Positions 29,881-39,664 are shown, numbered from the stretch's first letter. The stretch is 64,000 nucleotides of DNA from Okeania sp. SIO2C9 (GCF_010672455.1 NZ_JAAHGO010000015.1:62001-126000); one strand, 5' to 3'. The notes: generated by a model from the sequence alone, not told the origin. Made by a program: numbers and translations.

Positions 29881-30366
29881 ATGAATTATAATTTAAAAGT
29901 ACCTTTATCTACCAAACTAAAACAAGAACAAGATAACTTTGCTATTACTATAGCTCCTTTATCTATTGCTGAAATCTACACTTTAGCCGATAATCCTGCT
30001 AATGGTGCTGTAGTAGTAATGAGTGGAATGGTTCGCAATCAAACAGACGGTAAATCTGTAGTTACCTTAGAATATCAAGCCTATCAACCTATGGCCATCA
30101 AAGTTTTTGAGCAGATTTCTACAGAAATTCGTAGTAAATGGCCAGAAGTTGAGACCGTGGTCATTCATCACCGAGTGGGACGTTTAAAAATTGGTGAAAT
30201 CAGCGTGTTAGTAGCCGTTGGGTGTCCACACCGTTCAGAAGCTTTTGAAGCTTGTCGTTATGGCATTGATACTTTGAAACATACAGCTCCTATATGGAAA
30301 AAAGAACATTGGGCCGATGGTTCGAGTAGTTGGGTTAGTATTGGAGCTTGTGAAGAGCTTTGCTAA
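29881..30366 (+). CDS. moaE: Molybdopterin synthase catalytic subunit MoaE
   Basis: Inserts sulphur into precursor Z with MoaD to make molybdopterin. I start at ATG 29881; the longer frame uses a TTG in repeat sequence. Family features: MSGMVRNQTDGKSV, HHRVGRLKIGEISVLVAV, CPHRSEAFEACRYGID and the catalytic-lysine region PIWKKEHW. About 161 residues, normal. Confidence 0.95.
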   Translation: MNYNLKVPLSTKLKQEQDNFAITIAPLSIAEIYTLADNPANGAVVVMSGMVRNQTDGKSVVTLEYQAYQPMAIKVFEQISTEIRSKWPEVETVVIHHRVGRLKIGEISVLVAVGCPHRSEAFEACRYGIDTLKHTAPIWKKEHWADGSSSWVSIGACEELC

Positions 30367-30615
30367 GTTGGCCGCTTGTACGTTGTAGGTAGGGTAAGGT
30401 GCATCCCCTGGGATTATGTATTCTTGATTTGACTATTCCCCGCAGCTGTTGCCGAGGGGATTCTAAGTTGATACTACGCAACACCGATAAATCCTTGTTG
30501 CTTCGTTTTCTCATGATTCTGACCAAAGATATATTCTCTGGGGACAAGTCAAAGTGCCCCTACACAGTCAGCATAGCGTCTAAACCTAGCTTTCTGTTTA
30601 CTTTTGTCTAAACAT

Positions 30616-30703
30616 TATAGCAGTCGAAGAAAAGGGCGCGGACATATCAAAAGCTCAAAACTCGGACAACGCAAGCTTTTTCCTTCTTCTTTCTTGTGCT
30701 ACA
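30616..30703 (+). repeat. Family G MITE-like repeat, copy 1
   Basis: TATAGCAGTCGAAG at one end, with AAAGCTCAAAACTCGGACAA and TTTTCCTTCTTC blocks; a better preserved copy with inverted ends is at 59953-60057. The 410-bp gap between moaE and the sigma gene otherwise shows nothing. Confidence 0.55.
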
Positions 30704-30821
30704 ACAGATTTCCCGACCGCGACTATTCTCCAACGAAAATTAATAATTGGGAACTTTATAAAATATTTCTCGTCCATTGGAATTAGAGCTAATTGACAAA
30801 ACTATTGAGCCAATTCCGCTG

Positions 30822-31478
30822 ATGAGTCAATATATATTTGTACCCTGGTCTAAAGTTGAACAAACCCTTTCGCAAGTGGAATTGCCACCTGAAAAACTCT
30901 CTAACTACGATCTAGTATTGCGCTGCCAACAAGGTAGTCGCCCAGATCGTGCAATCTTTGCAGAACTTCTACATCGATACCAACTCCATGTAGATAAAAT
31001 TTTGTATCATTTAGCCCCCGAATGGCAAGACCGCTCAGATTTGGCTCAAGAGGTTTGGATTCGTGTATACCGTAATATTAAAAGATTACAAGAACCAGTA
31101 AAGTTTAAGAGTTGGCTGAGTCGTATCACAACTAACCTGTTTTATGATGAGTTACGGAAACGAAAACGAGTTACCCCTCCTTTATCATTAGACGCTCCTC
31201 TGGCCTTAGATGATGGTATTATAGATTGGGAAATTGCTACAAATACTCCAGGGCCAGAAGAAGAGTTAACTACACAAGAATTTTATGATTATCTGAGGGA
31301 TGCAATTTCCCAATTACCAGAAGTCTTTAGGGTAACTATTGTCTTGAGAGAAATAGAAGGTTTATCTTATGAAGAAATTGCAGAAATTACTGGAGTTTCT
31401 CTAGGCACTGTCAAATCAAGAATTGCTAGAGCTAGGCAAAGATTACAATTACAACTCCAAAAATATCTGAATATTTGA
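30822..31478 (+). CDS. sigG: ECF-like group sigma-70 factor, SigG type
   Basis: Alternative sigma factor. The ATG at 30822 is preferred; the longer frame starts with TTG. Region 2: RSDLAQEVWIRVYRNIKRL and SWLSRITTNLFYDELRKRKR; region 4: LSYEEIAEITGVSLGTVKSR with RARQRL. The N-terminal VPWSKVEQTL...NYDLVLRCQQGSRPD is typical for the cyanobacterial SigG group. 218 residues. The gene at 31696 encodes the probable anti-sigma protein; together they should form a stress-responsive switch. Confidence 0.9.
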   Translation: MSQYIFVPWSKVEQTLSQVELPPEKLSNYDLVLRCQQGSRPDRAIFAELLHRYQLHVDKILYHLAPEWQDRSDLAQEVWIRVYRNIKRLQEPVKFKSWLSRITTNLFYDELRKRKRVTPPLSLDAPLALDDGIIDWEIATNTPGPEEELTTQEFYDYLRDAISQLPEVFRVTIVLREIEGLSYEEIAEITGVSLGTVKSRIARARQRLQLQLQKYLNI

Positions 31479-31639
31479 AGGATTTATATATAAAAGGATT
31501 TATATATAATAAGTAATTGATTTTTGAGTAAAAATTTAGTCAAGATAAATCTCTAACTACTAATCCAATTTAATCGAGTAGAACAACAATAATTCAATTG
31601 GCTTTTTGATAAAATATTAAGGTTTTCTGTGGTTGGAAT

Positions 31640-31699
31640 ATGAGTAAAAATGTTAATTCAAATAACTTAGATAATCAATTTCAGGCTGTAAAAAAATGA
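31640..31699 (+). CDS. Possible 19-residue leader peptide overlapping the anti-sigma gene
   Basis: ATG at 31640, MSKNVNSNNLDNQFQAVKK, with stop TGA at 31697-31699 overlapping the ATG of the next gene (ATGATG). The overlap could couple translation, but there is no strong ribosome binding site and it may be chance. Confidence 0.3.
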   Translation: MSKNVNSNNLDNQFQAVKK

Positions 31700-32172
31700 T
31701 GGAACAAGAAAGGTTTGAATTAGTAAGTGCATATCTAGATGGTGAAGTAACTCCATCACAACGTAGAGAAGTAGAACTTCTACTTGCTAGAGATCCAGTT
31801 GCCAAACATCTCTATCAAAGACTACTACAACTACATTCTGAATTTCAAAGAATGCCAATAGATATCAAAGTACAACCTGTTGATATAACAGTCGATCAAG
31901 TATTTGATAAAATCGACCGTAGATCGAAACGGAAATTTGTCTTAGGTGGTACTGCTATTGCGGCTCTATGTATAGCATTTATATCGGGAATAATCTCAAA
32001 TAGTCGGACTAATATTCTGCAGCTAGCTGAACATTCTAATTCTGAAACTGTACAAATTGCTTTAAATGAGCCTGTAATAGAAATAGTGAATCCTAATAAT
32101 GTGATGTTAACTATAAACGATCCAGTACTTCAAATTCCTCAACCTCCAATTTCACCAGTGAAAAATCAATAA
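31696..32172 (+). CDS. Putative membrane anti-sigma factor
   Basis: 158 residues in three parts: an N-terminal anti-sigma-like helical domain (FELVSAYLDGEVTPSQRREV, LLARDPVAKHLYQRLLQL), one membrane helix (FVLGGTAIAALCIAFISGII, about residues 77-96) and a periplasmic tail. It lacks the HXXXCXXC zinc motif of ZAS anti-sigma factors. Position directly after a SigG-type gene supports the role. ATG at 31696 or 31699. Confidence 0.8.
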   Translation: MMEQERFELVSAYLDGEVTPSQRREVELLLARDPVAKHLYQRLLQLHSEFQRMPIDIKVQPVDITVDQVFDKIDRRSKRKFVLGGTAIAALCIAFISGIISNSRTNILQLAEHSNSETVQIALNEPVIEIVNPNNVMLTINDPVLQIPQPPISPVKNQ

Positions 32173-32405
32173 TAAGATTATAAAATTACCAGTAGGTAAG
32201 CAAATTATATTCCTTTAATATGACTATTATATTTATGTATAACTTTTACTATACTTAGAAGTGGAAAGGTTGATCAAAATAATTGGGTCTTTAACCCCGC
32301 CTTTTAAGGCGAAATATTTTTGTAGGGTTACTCAAAATCCTCGTAACAAAAATAACTTATGACTTCTGTACGTCGCCAATCCGACGGTTCCCCTATCTGA
32401 CTTCG

Positions 32406-33262
32406 TCAATGGTTTGTCCAAAATCCACTAGGCAGTAATTTCCCACCAAATAAATTAACCTTTTCTGGTAACATTAAATAGCTCCAGACAGTCCATAAGT
32501 ATTCTCCATTAAGTCCAAAAGTATCAATTTTTTGTCTCTGGTAATCATTTCCTGTTTGATGGCATTCAGGATGATAATCCTCTAATCGATCCAAATCTAG
32601 CAAAACCTCTGGATTTCTGAATGATAAGATAAATCCATATAGTTCATAAAAATATAGTCAAATATGACATATCTTTCGGAACGCAGGTTTTACTTTGACG
32701 CTTGTGTTAGCGTAGCTCCTCCGTTTTCGCAGCATGACCTAGGAAAGGAGGCACCACAAAACCACGCCAGTGGTGTGACTGTCGGGGAGCCCGCAAGGGC
32801 GCACTAGCTTCTCTATCCCATGGTCAAAAACATTTGGGACTACTTTTTCTTTTCCTCTTTTTTGATGATCTCCCTGATTCAATTTTTGCTTGGTCATAAT
32901 ACAGAGGCTTGGACGTAGGTTCTTATGTATCTAGAGGTAGCGTGTCATTCGGTGGAATTTCACCCTATTTAACTCAGATAGTTGACTCTTGAGGGTATTT
33001 AATCTTTCATTATCACATACATTGTTAGATTATGTCAATATTAGCCCTAATTTCTGGAGACCATATGACTATATTTGTGTTGAATGTTTATGATACATTC
33101 ATATCTCCTCTAGTTATCGCTGGATAGCCAAAAGGCAGTTAATATAACAGACCATTAGTTATTGCCGGAAAAGCATCCACAACATATTCAGCACAATAGG
33201 ATTTTTAGTTTGCCTCTCCTGGTTTAAGAGTACCGTAGACAAAGACTTGAATATATTTCACA
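32406..33262 (-). pseudogene. Gamma-glutamylcyclotransferase-family gene, split and decayed
   Basis: The N-terminal part near 33110-33262 reads VFVYGTLKPGEAN and ITNGLLY-LPFGYPA, with two stops. The C-terminal part near 32406-32640 reads LYGFILSFRNPEVLLDLDRL, EDYHPE and YQRQKIDTFGLNGEYLW. About 460 bp of foreign sequence lie between. This foreign part contains GAGTCAACTATCTGAG and AATAGGGTGAAATTCCACCG (minus strand), which look like group II intron domain I, and a small dispersed repeat. Not functional. Confidence 0.75.
32724..32746 (-). repeat. Small dispersed repeat
   Basis: TTTCCTAGGTCATGCTGCGA plus AAAC on the minus strand; inserted between CCTCC and GGAGG. Confidence 0.6.
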
Positions 33263-33479
33263 TAATGACTTCTCAAGAAATTACCTTCTAAAGACAAGTA
33301 AAAACTACCAGATGCTGTGTAAAACAATCTATCTATTGGTTACATATTGAAGCTACTGAAAGGGCGTTTGCTGTTGAGTACTACTAATATTCTATAATAT
33401 TATAGTAAGGTTAAACTTAAATAGAGTTTGCGCTAAGACCACAAAAATTAATCAATCGTAATTCTTAATATCTGATTAG

Positions 33480-34082
33480 ATGATGTTAGTAGTAAATATT
33501 ATGGCTTTTCTGCTCCCCCAGTTAACTTTAAGCGCTTTTTTACCAGAGTTACCACTTGATAGTCTATTTTCTACTCAAGGAATAATGGTAATGCTACTAG
33601 CAGCTTATGCTGTAGCTATGTGGATGTTTCTTACTAGCGCCCCGAAAGTTCACACAATCATGGTTTCAGATTTAGCCCTTGCTCAACAGTTTTATGAAGG
33701 AATGCTGGATTTACCAGTAGCAGAAGTACCTTTACATTATTATTATAATTATGAACAAACATTAGGTGCAACAGGTATAGATCCACTTTATTTATCAAGT
33801 GATTATTCCAGACCAAGCACTACTAACCAAGGAACAGGAGTTTCAGATGGTCTGTGGTATCAATTGATGAAAAACACACAGGTACATATTATTAGTGGAG
33901 CAAGTCTTGGTACAAAAAATAATCAACGCCATGTTTGTTTTGATAAAGATTGTTTAGAACAAATATTAATGCGCGTACAAATGCGAGGTATTAAATACAA
34001 AATTAGAATGGAGAGACCCCTGAATTTATTAGTTAAAGACTGGAATGGTCGAATAATAGAAATAGCTGAAGTCAAAAACTAA
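33480..34082 (+). CDS. Membrane-anchored VOC (glyoxalase-like) domain protein
   Basis: 200 residues. Hydrophobic N-terminus with one or two helices (MLVVNIMAFLLPQLTLSAFL and VMLLAAYAVAMWMFLTS), then a glyoxalase/bleomycin-resistance-like fold starting KVHTIMVSDLALAQQFYEGM (metal-side histidine) with RHVCFDKDCLEQILMRVQMR and VKDWNGRIIEIAEV (terminal glutamate). No specific substrate can be named. Preceded by the broken gamma-glutamylcyclotransferase and followed by tandem MITEs. Confidence 0.8.
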   Translation: MMLVVNIMAFLLPQLTLSAFLPELPLDSLFSTQGIMVMLLAAYAVAMWMFLTSAPKVHTIMVSDLALAQQFYEGMLDLPVAEVPLHYYYNYEQTLGATGIDPLYLSSDYSRPSTTNQGTGVSDGLWYQLMKNTQVHIISGASLGTKNNQRHVCFDKDCLEQILMRVQMRGIKYKIRMERPLNLLVKDWNGRIIEIAEVKN

Positions 34083-34276
34083 AAATATAGCCGTTAATAA
34101 CGGCTTTGAGAAGAAATAAATTCCACCTCACAATAATATTAATAATCTTAAAATTATCGCCCTTAACCTATTGTTAAAGAACCGTTCAGCACTCAGCACT
34201 CAGCTTTGTTCATTTTTTTTGACGTTTAGAAGGGGATTTCAATCAGAGCTGCTAAAAGCTGATAGCTAGTTAATTA

Positions 34277-34549
34277 TTGCTCTGCTGATTAAATCTAAAA
34301 GTATTTACAGATAAAGGTTTTAGTCTTTTTGGGGTCGAATTGCAGTGCCTAGTTTTTAGCTCTTTATGCTCAAAAAGGAGCGTATTTTAGGCGCATAGTT
34401 GGGCAGAAAAATCATTCTTACAATTGTTACTCCTACCTCCTCGCTCATCCCCATTTCTCCTGTCTCTTGTCTCCTGTCTCCTGCCTCCTGCCTCCTGCCT
34501 CCTGTCTCCTGTCTCCTACCCTCACCCATAAGACTTTTTCAGCAAACCC
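34277..34549 (+). mobile_element. Family B MITE, tandem copy 1
   Basis: Left end TTGCTCTGCTGATTAAATC, right end TTTTTCAGCAAACCC, flanked by TAATTA at 34271-34276 and 34550-34555. Internal CTCCTGT-type heptamers. Confidence 0.8.
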
Positions 34550-34555
34550 TAATTA

Positions 34556-34764
34556 TTGCTCTGTTGATTAAATCTAAAAGCATTGACATATAAAGACAAG
34601 TGCCTTTTTGGCGTCGAATTGCAGTGCGCTTGTTTCAGTCTAAAACGCTCATGGATGTTAGTATTTTACGCAAGAGTTGGGCAGAACAATCTTGGGACAA
34701 TTCTTACTCCTAGCTCCTCGCTCATTCCCCGTTCCTCCTGTCTCCTGTCTCCTGTCTCCTGACT
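34556..34764 (+). mobile_element. Family B MITE, tandem copy 2, right end lost
   Basis: Starts TTGCTCTGTTGATTAAATC immediately after the shared TAATTA, with the CATTGACATATAAAGACAAG and TTGGGCAGAACAATCTTGGG blocks. Its right end is replaced by a family D fragment (34766-34815). Confidence 0.7.
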
Positions 34765-34765
34765 C

Positions 34766-34815
34766 CTCCTTACTTAACCAATCTATATATAAGTGTTTAA
34801 CCGGATTTGATATTA
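34766..34815. repeat. Family D MITE right-end fragment
   Basis: CTCCTTACTTAACCAATCTA through AACCGGATTTGATATT; matches the end of 38304-38443. It touches the yqeG stop codon. Confidence 0.6.
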
Positions 34816-35361
34816 TTTCTTATTTCCAGGCATTAAACGATAGGCACTCATACTTAAAGATGCTCCTAGAAGTTGAGAAACCCAGATTTCAAAAGAGCGA
34901 ACTCCGTAATTAGGAAATTCTGAGCCAATATTAGATATAGGTTCAACTAGAATAGTAAACATTCCTAAACGATTTCCTGCTAAAACATCAGTAAATAAGC
35001 GATCGCCTACCATTGCAACCTGTTCTACTGGTAAGTTCATCGCATCAACAGCTTTTTTTAACTTACGACGAGAAGGTTTACCCGCTCCAGCAATATAAGG
35101 TATATTGAGAGACTCGGCAATGCGACTTATTCTATATTGGCTCAGATTATTACTTACTAACCATAGACTTGTTATAGTCCTAATTTCTTCTACCCATTCA
35201 CTTAATTCAGGAGAAGTGTTACTGTCACGAATTGGCACAAGAGTATCATCTACATCTAAAACTAAACCTTTAATTTGATGTTTTTGGATAATTCCTGATG
35301 TTAGGCTTAAAATTGAGTTCCCTAAAACTAAATCTGGCTGTAAAAGTTTACCCCAAGACAT
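34813..35361 (-). CDS. yqeG: YqeG family HAD IIIA-type phosphatase
   Basis: Small HAD phosphatase of unknown physiological substrate. 182 residues, with the nucleophile motif LVLDVDDTLVP, motif II LWLVSNN, and motif III/IV AMVGDRLFTDVLAGNRLG. It is the last gene of a minus-strand cluster with mltG, DUF3727 and ruvX whose order is conserved in cyanobacteria. ATG at 35361. Confidence 0.92.
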   Translation of the reverse strand: MSWGKLLQPDLVLGNSILSLTSGIIQKHQIKGLVLDVDDTLVPIRDSNTSPELSEWVEEIRTITSLWLVSNNLSQYRISRIAESLNIPYIAGAGKPSRRKLKKAVDAMNLPVEQVAMVGDRLFTDVLAGNRLGMFTILVEPISNIGSEFPNYGVRSFEIWVSQLLGASLSMSAYRLMPGNKK

Positions 35362-35681
35362 AAAATTAATATTTATTATAATAACAATAATTTTAAATAA
35401 ATAAGTTAAAAGTCAAAAGTAAAATATTAGCGCAGTATCAATAAAATACATCAAAGTTATTTATTCATAAACTGCTAATTTTGACTTTCTTACTCATCAA
35501 AAAAAACAAAAAAACTACTAGTGCAGGATGGCGGAAATAACTAACCAGTTACAAAATCCTAAAAAAATTACAAATCAAAAATGATTGACTGTCAGATGTG
35601 CGTCTTACATTCTGAGGACACCTCAGAATTACGCACTCGATGCATGAATTCTGACTTTGGAGTTCCGCATAGCGACACTAG
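35362..35681. other. Intergenic between mltG and yqeG
   Basis: 320 bp, no gene. An imperfect inverted repeat around TTCTGAGGACACCTCAGAA near 35613-35631 could act as a terminator-like stem after mltG, but it lacks a T run. Confidence 0.35.
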
Positions 35682-36770
35682 CTACTGAGATGATAACATT
35701 CTTTCTACCTCTGCAATAGCAGCCTCATGTTCTGCAGCAGTACGACTGAAAATATGAGTACCATCATACCTGGCCATAAAATATAAATATTCAGTATCAT
35801 CTGGATTAAGAGTTGCTTCTAAACTTGCTAAACCAGGACTAGCAATTGCAGTTGGTGGTAAGCCAATATTAAGATAAGTATTATAAGGAGAAGGAGTTTC
35901 AACCTGACGATAGGTAAGAGGTTTCTCTTTTGTTTGACGGATACCAAGGCCATATTCCACTGTTGGGTCTGCTGCTAACCTCATACCTTTCTTCAAACGA
36001 TTATTAAATACACCGGAAATTACACCTCGCTCCTCAGAAACTACAGATTCTTTTTCTACAATACTCGCCAATGTCACCCACTCATGGAGGTTCAAATTTT
36101 CGGCATTATTCAGATTTTTCTGATATACAGGTAATGCAATTTTTTCAAACTGCCCTAACATTTGATTAATAATAGCTTCGGGAGTATTTTTTTGTGCTTC
36201 TATCTTATAAGTATCTGGGAATAAATAACCTTCTAAGTGAGGTATATTACTTGGTAACCAGGGAAATTTATCATAAGGAATATTTCTAGTAGCAGCAATA
36301 AAATCAGCAGCAGGAAAAAATTCTCGAGCTTCTAAATATTCAGCCATTTGTTGAATTGACCATCCTTCACGAATGGTATAGCTGAGTTTAACTACATCTC
36401 CCTCTAGAATTTTATCTGCGATCGCGCTGAGTGGTTCTGTAGGTGATAATTTATAAGTTCCTGCTTTAAATTCTAGATCGGGATTTTGTATTCCCAACCA
36501 TTTGACCCAGAAATTCCAAGCTGTTGCAGAACGAATAATACCAGCAGTTTCTAAGTCTTCACCTATTTGTTGACCATAAGTTCCCACTGGAATTGTAATT
36601 GTTACAGCATTTTCTTCTGGAGACTGAGTGGATGATGTGTTTGTCACTAGTGGTCCACTAACCCAACTCCACCAGGCCCATCCCTGCCAAGCGAAAATAC
36701 CACAGCTTACAGGCAGAATGGCCAAATAGAACAGGGCACGATTAGAAATTAGTTTAATACTGTTTCTCAT
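35682..36770 (-). CDS. mltG: Endolytic transglycosylase MltG
   Basis: Membrane-bound lytic transglycosylase that terminates growing peptidoglycan chains. 362 residues: N-terminal helix (LFYLAILPVSCGIFAWQGWA), LysM-like linker ITIPVGTYGQQIGEDLE, and the YceG core with LEGYLFPDTYKI, catalytic ASIVEKESVVSEERGVISGV FNNRL (Glu), LAADPTVEYGLG, TPSPYNTYLNIGLPPTAIAS and a terminal YLYFMARYDGTHIFS. Start ATG 36770. Confidence 0.96.
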   Translation of the reverse strand: MRNSIKLISNRALFYLAILPVSCGIFAWQGWAWWSWVSGPLVTNTSSTQSPEENAVTITIPVGTYGQQIGEDLETAGIIRSATAWNFWVKWLGIQNPDLEFKAGTYKLSPTEPLSAIADKILEGDVVKLSYTIREGWSIQQMAEYLEAREFFPAADFIAATRNIPYDKFPWLPSNIPHLEGYLFPDTYKIEAQKNTPEAIINQMLGQFEKIALPVYQKNLNNAENLNLHEWVTLASIVEKESVVSEERGVISGVFNNRLKKGMRLAADPTVEYGLGIRQTKEKPLTYRQVETPSPYNTYLNIGLPPTAIASPGLASLEATLNPDDTEYLYFMARYDGTHIFSRTAAEHEAAIAEVERMLSSQ

Positions 36771-36909
36771 TTGATTAGTTAATACTTTATCCTCAAGGTT
36801 CTCTTAGCTGAGTTTGTAGCAAAGATGATTCTAATGGTTATTCTAGAGCATAATTTTAAATCTAAATATTTGATTAAATCATCCTAATTTGCTCAAAATT
36901 CCAAAGAGT

Positions 36910-37482
36910 CTATTCCATATCATGGAAAAGTTGATCTTCTAGCATTGATTGAACCATTGGCTGAATTTCCTGAAACTCTTCTTCTGAAAGCAATTCTAGT
37001 TTTCCATCATTGCTTTTACGAGCTGGAATTAAAAATGGGTCTAATGGTGTATATATTGCGTATTTCTGGTCTTTATATAAAAAAGTGGCCAATTCTTCGT
37101 AATATTCACCTTCTTCATCATTTTCATCTACTTCATCTAGTTCATCTTCATCCCATTCTGGTAACTCCCCAGTAACAGTTAAAGTTATAGCTGTTCTTTG
37201 AAGTGTGAGGTTTTGTTCTTCAAGTACGACTTTGGCAGTATCAAAAATTCGATCAATTTCCATCTCATCACCTACAGGAATAGTTGCTTGGTCTAAATCT
37301 CCTTGTGCCCAAGTAAAGATTTCTATAGGTAAGTCTACTGGTAATAACATTACATACTCTTGGTTATCTAACTCCATAGAATACTCTACGGTACAACATA
37401 GCGATCGCTCTGCCTCATCAGTTAAAGTGACATAAGTTTCTGGATATTGTCCATTTTCTTGTGATTCTGGGGATGAATACAT
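36910..37482 (-). CDS. DUF3727 domain protein
   Basis: 190-residue acidic soluble protein. N-terminal TYVTLTDEAERSLCCTVEYS repeat unit, again QYVMLLPVDLPIEIFTW, followed by an extremely acidic linker (DEDELDEVDENDEEGEYYEE) and LYKDQKYAIYTPLDPFLIPA. This is the widely conserved cyanobacterial/plastid DUF3727 family with unknown function. The setting between ruvX and mltG agrees. ATG at 37482. Confidence 0.9.
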   Translation of the reverse strand: MYSSPESQENGQYPETYVTLTDEAERSLCCTVEYSMELDNQEYVMLLPVDLPIEIFTWAQGDLDQATIPVGDEMEIDRIFDTAKVVLEEQNLTLQRTAITLTVTGELPEWDEDELDEVDENDEEGEYYEELATFLYKDQKYAIYTPLDPFLIPARKSNDGKLELLSEEEFQEIQPMVQSMLEDQLFHDME

Positions 37483-37625
37483 TTTGGGTATTTTGATGAT
37501 TTGTTCACTTTAGTAGTGATCTAAGTATAGATAAATTCTGTTCATTAAGCTTCAAACAAGGTCTAAGAGATGGAGTTTTTGTTGATTACCAGTAAGCAGA
37601 TTTTTAGATTCTGCTAGATAATTAC

Positions 37626-37827
37626 CGAAAAATTGTGGGTATGCGCCTCCCCTTTTAAGGGGATAATAAGCGGTCGTTTGCGCAGCATGACCTAGGATGG
37701 GATGGCGAGGTCTCCTCGCCATATCCAATCGACCAAGAGAAAAAAAAATTTTCATCTCTTTGTCAATCCTCTTCTTTTCAAGGATAGGTAATTATTAATT
37801 ATTCATTATTAATTATTCATTATTGAA
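37626..37827 (+). repeat. Family A repeat
   Basis: CGAAAAATTGTGGGTATGCG to ATTATTGAA. Contains a small dispersed repeat (37676-37697). It lies in a 1.4-kb gap in an otherwise conserved gene cluster. Confidence 0.8.
37676..37697 (-). repeat. Small dispersed repeat
   Basis: GTTTGCGCAGCATGACCTAG subtype, at the same site within the family A repeat as in 22291-22312, so it was probably present in their common ancestor. Confidence 0.7.
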
Positions 37828-38303
37828 CATATACCTCCATACAATTAACTATAGGTAGTATGTATTTCAATACTTAACAATTTTTCGATCATATTCTAAG
37901 ATATCGTAGAGCCTTTTCTAGAAAATTAACAATTAACTATCATTTCTCAGAATTATACTTGATTGATACTTAATAACATTAAAATTTCACTAATCTGATG
38001 ATAACTCTGTTTTTATATTTAGTATTGATTGACTATTTGAAAAATATTTAAATTTCAAGTCATCTTAGAAAAAACAGAAATAGTGAGTTAAATTAGTCTA
38101 TGTAAGTTCAAGAATATTATTAGCTTCTCTAATTTTTAAAGTGTCGTGCAATTGAGATTTATTTGACCCTTTGCTGGCATTTTTTTTAATTCTTCAGTTC
38201 TGCTCAGTAGACATAATTGCGATCTATCGTACTAGTTTTTATCTAGTCAAATATGACAGAAATTGTCGAAAAACCTGGATGTGAAATATAGCATTTCTCA
38301 GTT

Positions 38304-38443
38304 GATATCAAATCCGTTTTATTGAACATAAAAAAATTATCCAATGGTCATAACTACGCTCATCTTTGTAATTCTCTCTCCTCCTGACTCCTGACTCCTC
38401 CTAACTTAACCATTCTATAACTGTTTAACCAGATTTGATATTA
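38304..38443 (-). mobile_element. Family D MITE, copy 2
   Basis: GATATCAAATCCGTTTTATT at one end and TTAACCAGATTTGATATT at the other; interior ATAACTACGCTCATCTTTGT is the reverse complement of the block in 20419-20575. Confidence 0.75.
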
Positions 38444-38601
38444 TTCTCCAAAATTGAATAAAAAGGATAATTGGTTGGTGGTCTTAAAGACATAGATACA
38501 GAAGATTCCATAAGGAGTGAGCTATACCTATAGCAGGCAAGATGCCCCCGCTACAAACATTTAATTGTTAATATTTGTACTTCATATACTTGGAATATGC
38601 C

Positions 38602-38728
38602 GTCATTTCAGTTATCAGTTATCAGTTATCAGTTATCAGTACCTCTGCAATAAGGAGGCTTGAAATCTGAAATATTCTCTTTTTTTATCCCCTTAAAAGG
38701 GGAGGCGCATACCCAGAATTTTTCGGTA
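38602..38728 (-). repeat. Family A repeat, ATCAGTT subtype
   Basis: Minus strand reads TACCGAAAAATTCTGGGTAT then CCTTTTAAGGGGATAAAAA and ends in tandem CTGATAA heptamers. Its counterpart is 60153-60280. Confidence 0.7.
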
Positions 38729-38869
38729 AAACAAAGACTGAAAGAATTAAAAATAGTCAGATAATGTGTAGATTTCGCATTCATAAATAGTCTTAATATA
38801 CTTGCATAATACTATATTTATAGATATTATTAATTTTTTTCTATACATCAATTTAAATTTATTTCTATT

Positions 38870-39358
38870 CTATGTAATAGGTTTTTCTATATCTATCTCT
38901 ATTGAATTATTTACTTGTGAACTAATATTTTGTTTTCTACGTTCATCCAGCCATTGCTGTAAAATCAAAGCTGCCGCTTTTCTATCAATTAAATGTTTAT
39001 TCTGAGAAGGAGAAATATTTGCAGCTTTCAACATCTCCTCAGCTTGAACTGAAGTCAAACGTTCATCAATATATTCTATAGGTAGAGCCAGAGCTTGTGA
39101 CAATCTTTGAGCATATTTTTGTATTTGTTTAGCTTGAAAACCGATAGAACCATTCATAGAGTATGGTAAACCTACGATTAGAACTTGTACTTGACGTTCT
39201 TGGACAAGAACTTTTAACTTAGCTATATCTTCTTGAAAAGAGGTACGTTTAATAGTAGTAATACCAGTAGCAATTAAACCAGTACCATCACATCCTGCGA
39301 CCCCTATACGTTTTCTCCCTACATCTAAGCCAAGAGCTGAAATTCGAGATTGAGACAT
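38870..39358 (-). CDS. ruvX: Holliday junction resolvase-like protein RuvX/YqgF
   Basis: RNase H-fold nuclease implicated in rRNA processing or Holliday junction resolution. 162 residues with ALGLDVGRKRIGVAGCD (first catalytic Asp), VLIVGLPYSMNGS, IEYIDERLTSVQAEEML (Glu) and LIDRKAAALILQQWL (Asp). ATG at 39358. Member of the ruvX-DUF3727-mltG-yqeG cluster. Confidence 0.95.
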   Translation of the reverse strand: MSQSRISALGLDVGRKRIGVAGCDGTGLIATGITTIKRTSFQEDIAKLKVLVQERQVQVLIVGLPYSMNGSIGFQAKQIQKYAQRLSQALALPIEYIDERLTSVQAEEMLKAANISPSQNKHLIDRKAAALILQQWLDERRKQNISSQVNNSIEIDIEKPIT

Positions 39359-39664
39359 TGAACATTCAACTCCTTAATCTACAATTATACTTTTTAGACT
39401 TGCGACAAATCTCTCTTTCCTTTTCGTGGTCAATTGGAGATGTTCAACAATTAATAAACAATCAATAAATAACAAATATAACAATTACCTATTCTCTTCT
39501 AAAAAAAGTAGGTTTGAGTATAATTTAGGGAGGATTTAAACTTCTGTTTCCCCCCAAGCTTCACCAGCAGTGTTTACAAGTTTACAAAGATTGCTGTCAT
39601 CTAACTCCTGATTAAACCTACCACCTAAAACCTTCTTCAATTAGACACAAGTAATTATTAATAT
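39359..39664. other. Intergenic, no feature recognised
   Basis: About 300 bp of AT-rich sequence between ruvX and the GNAT gene without ORF or known repeat. Confidence 0.4.

Noticed and set aside
30335-30786. Several short ORFs between moaE and sigG
   Set aside because: No ribosome binding sites or recognisable protein character; partly in a repeat.
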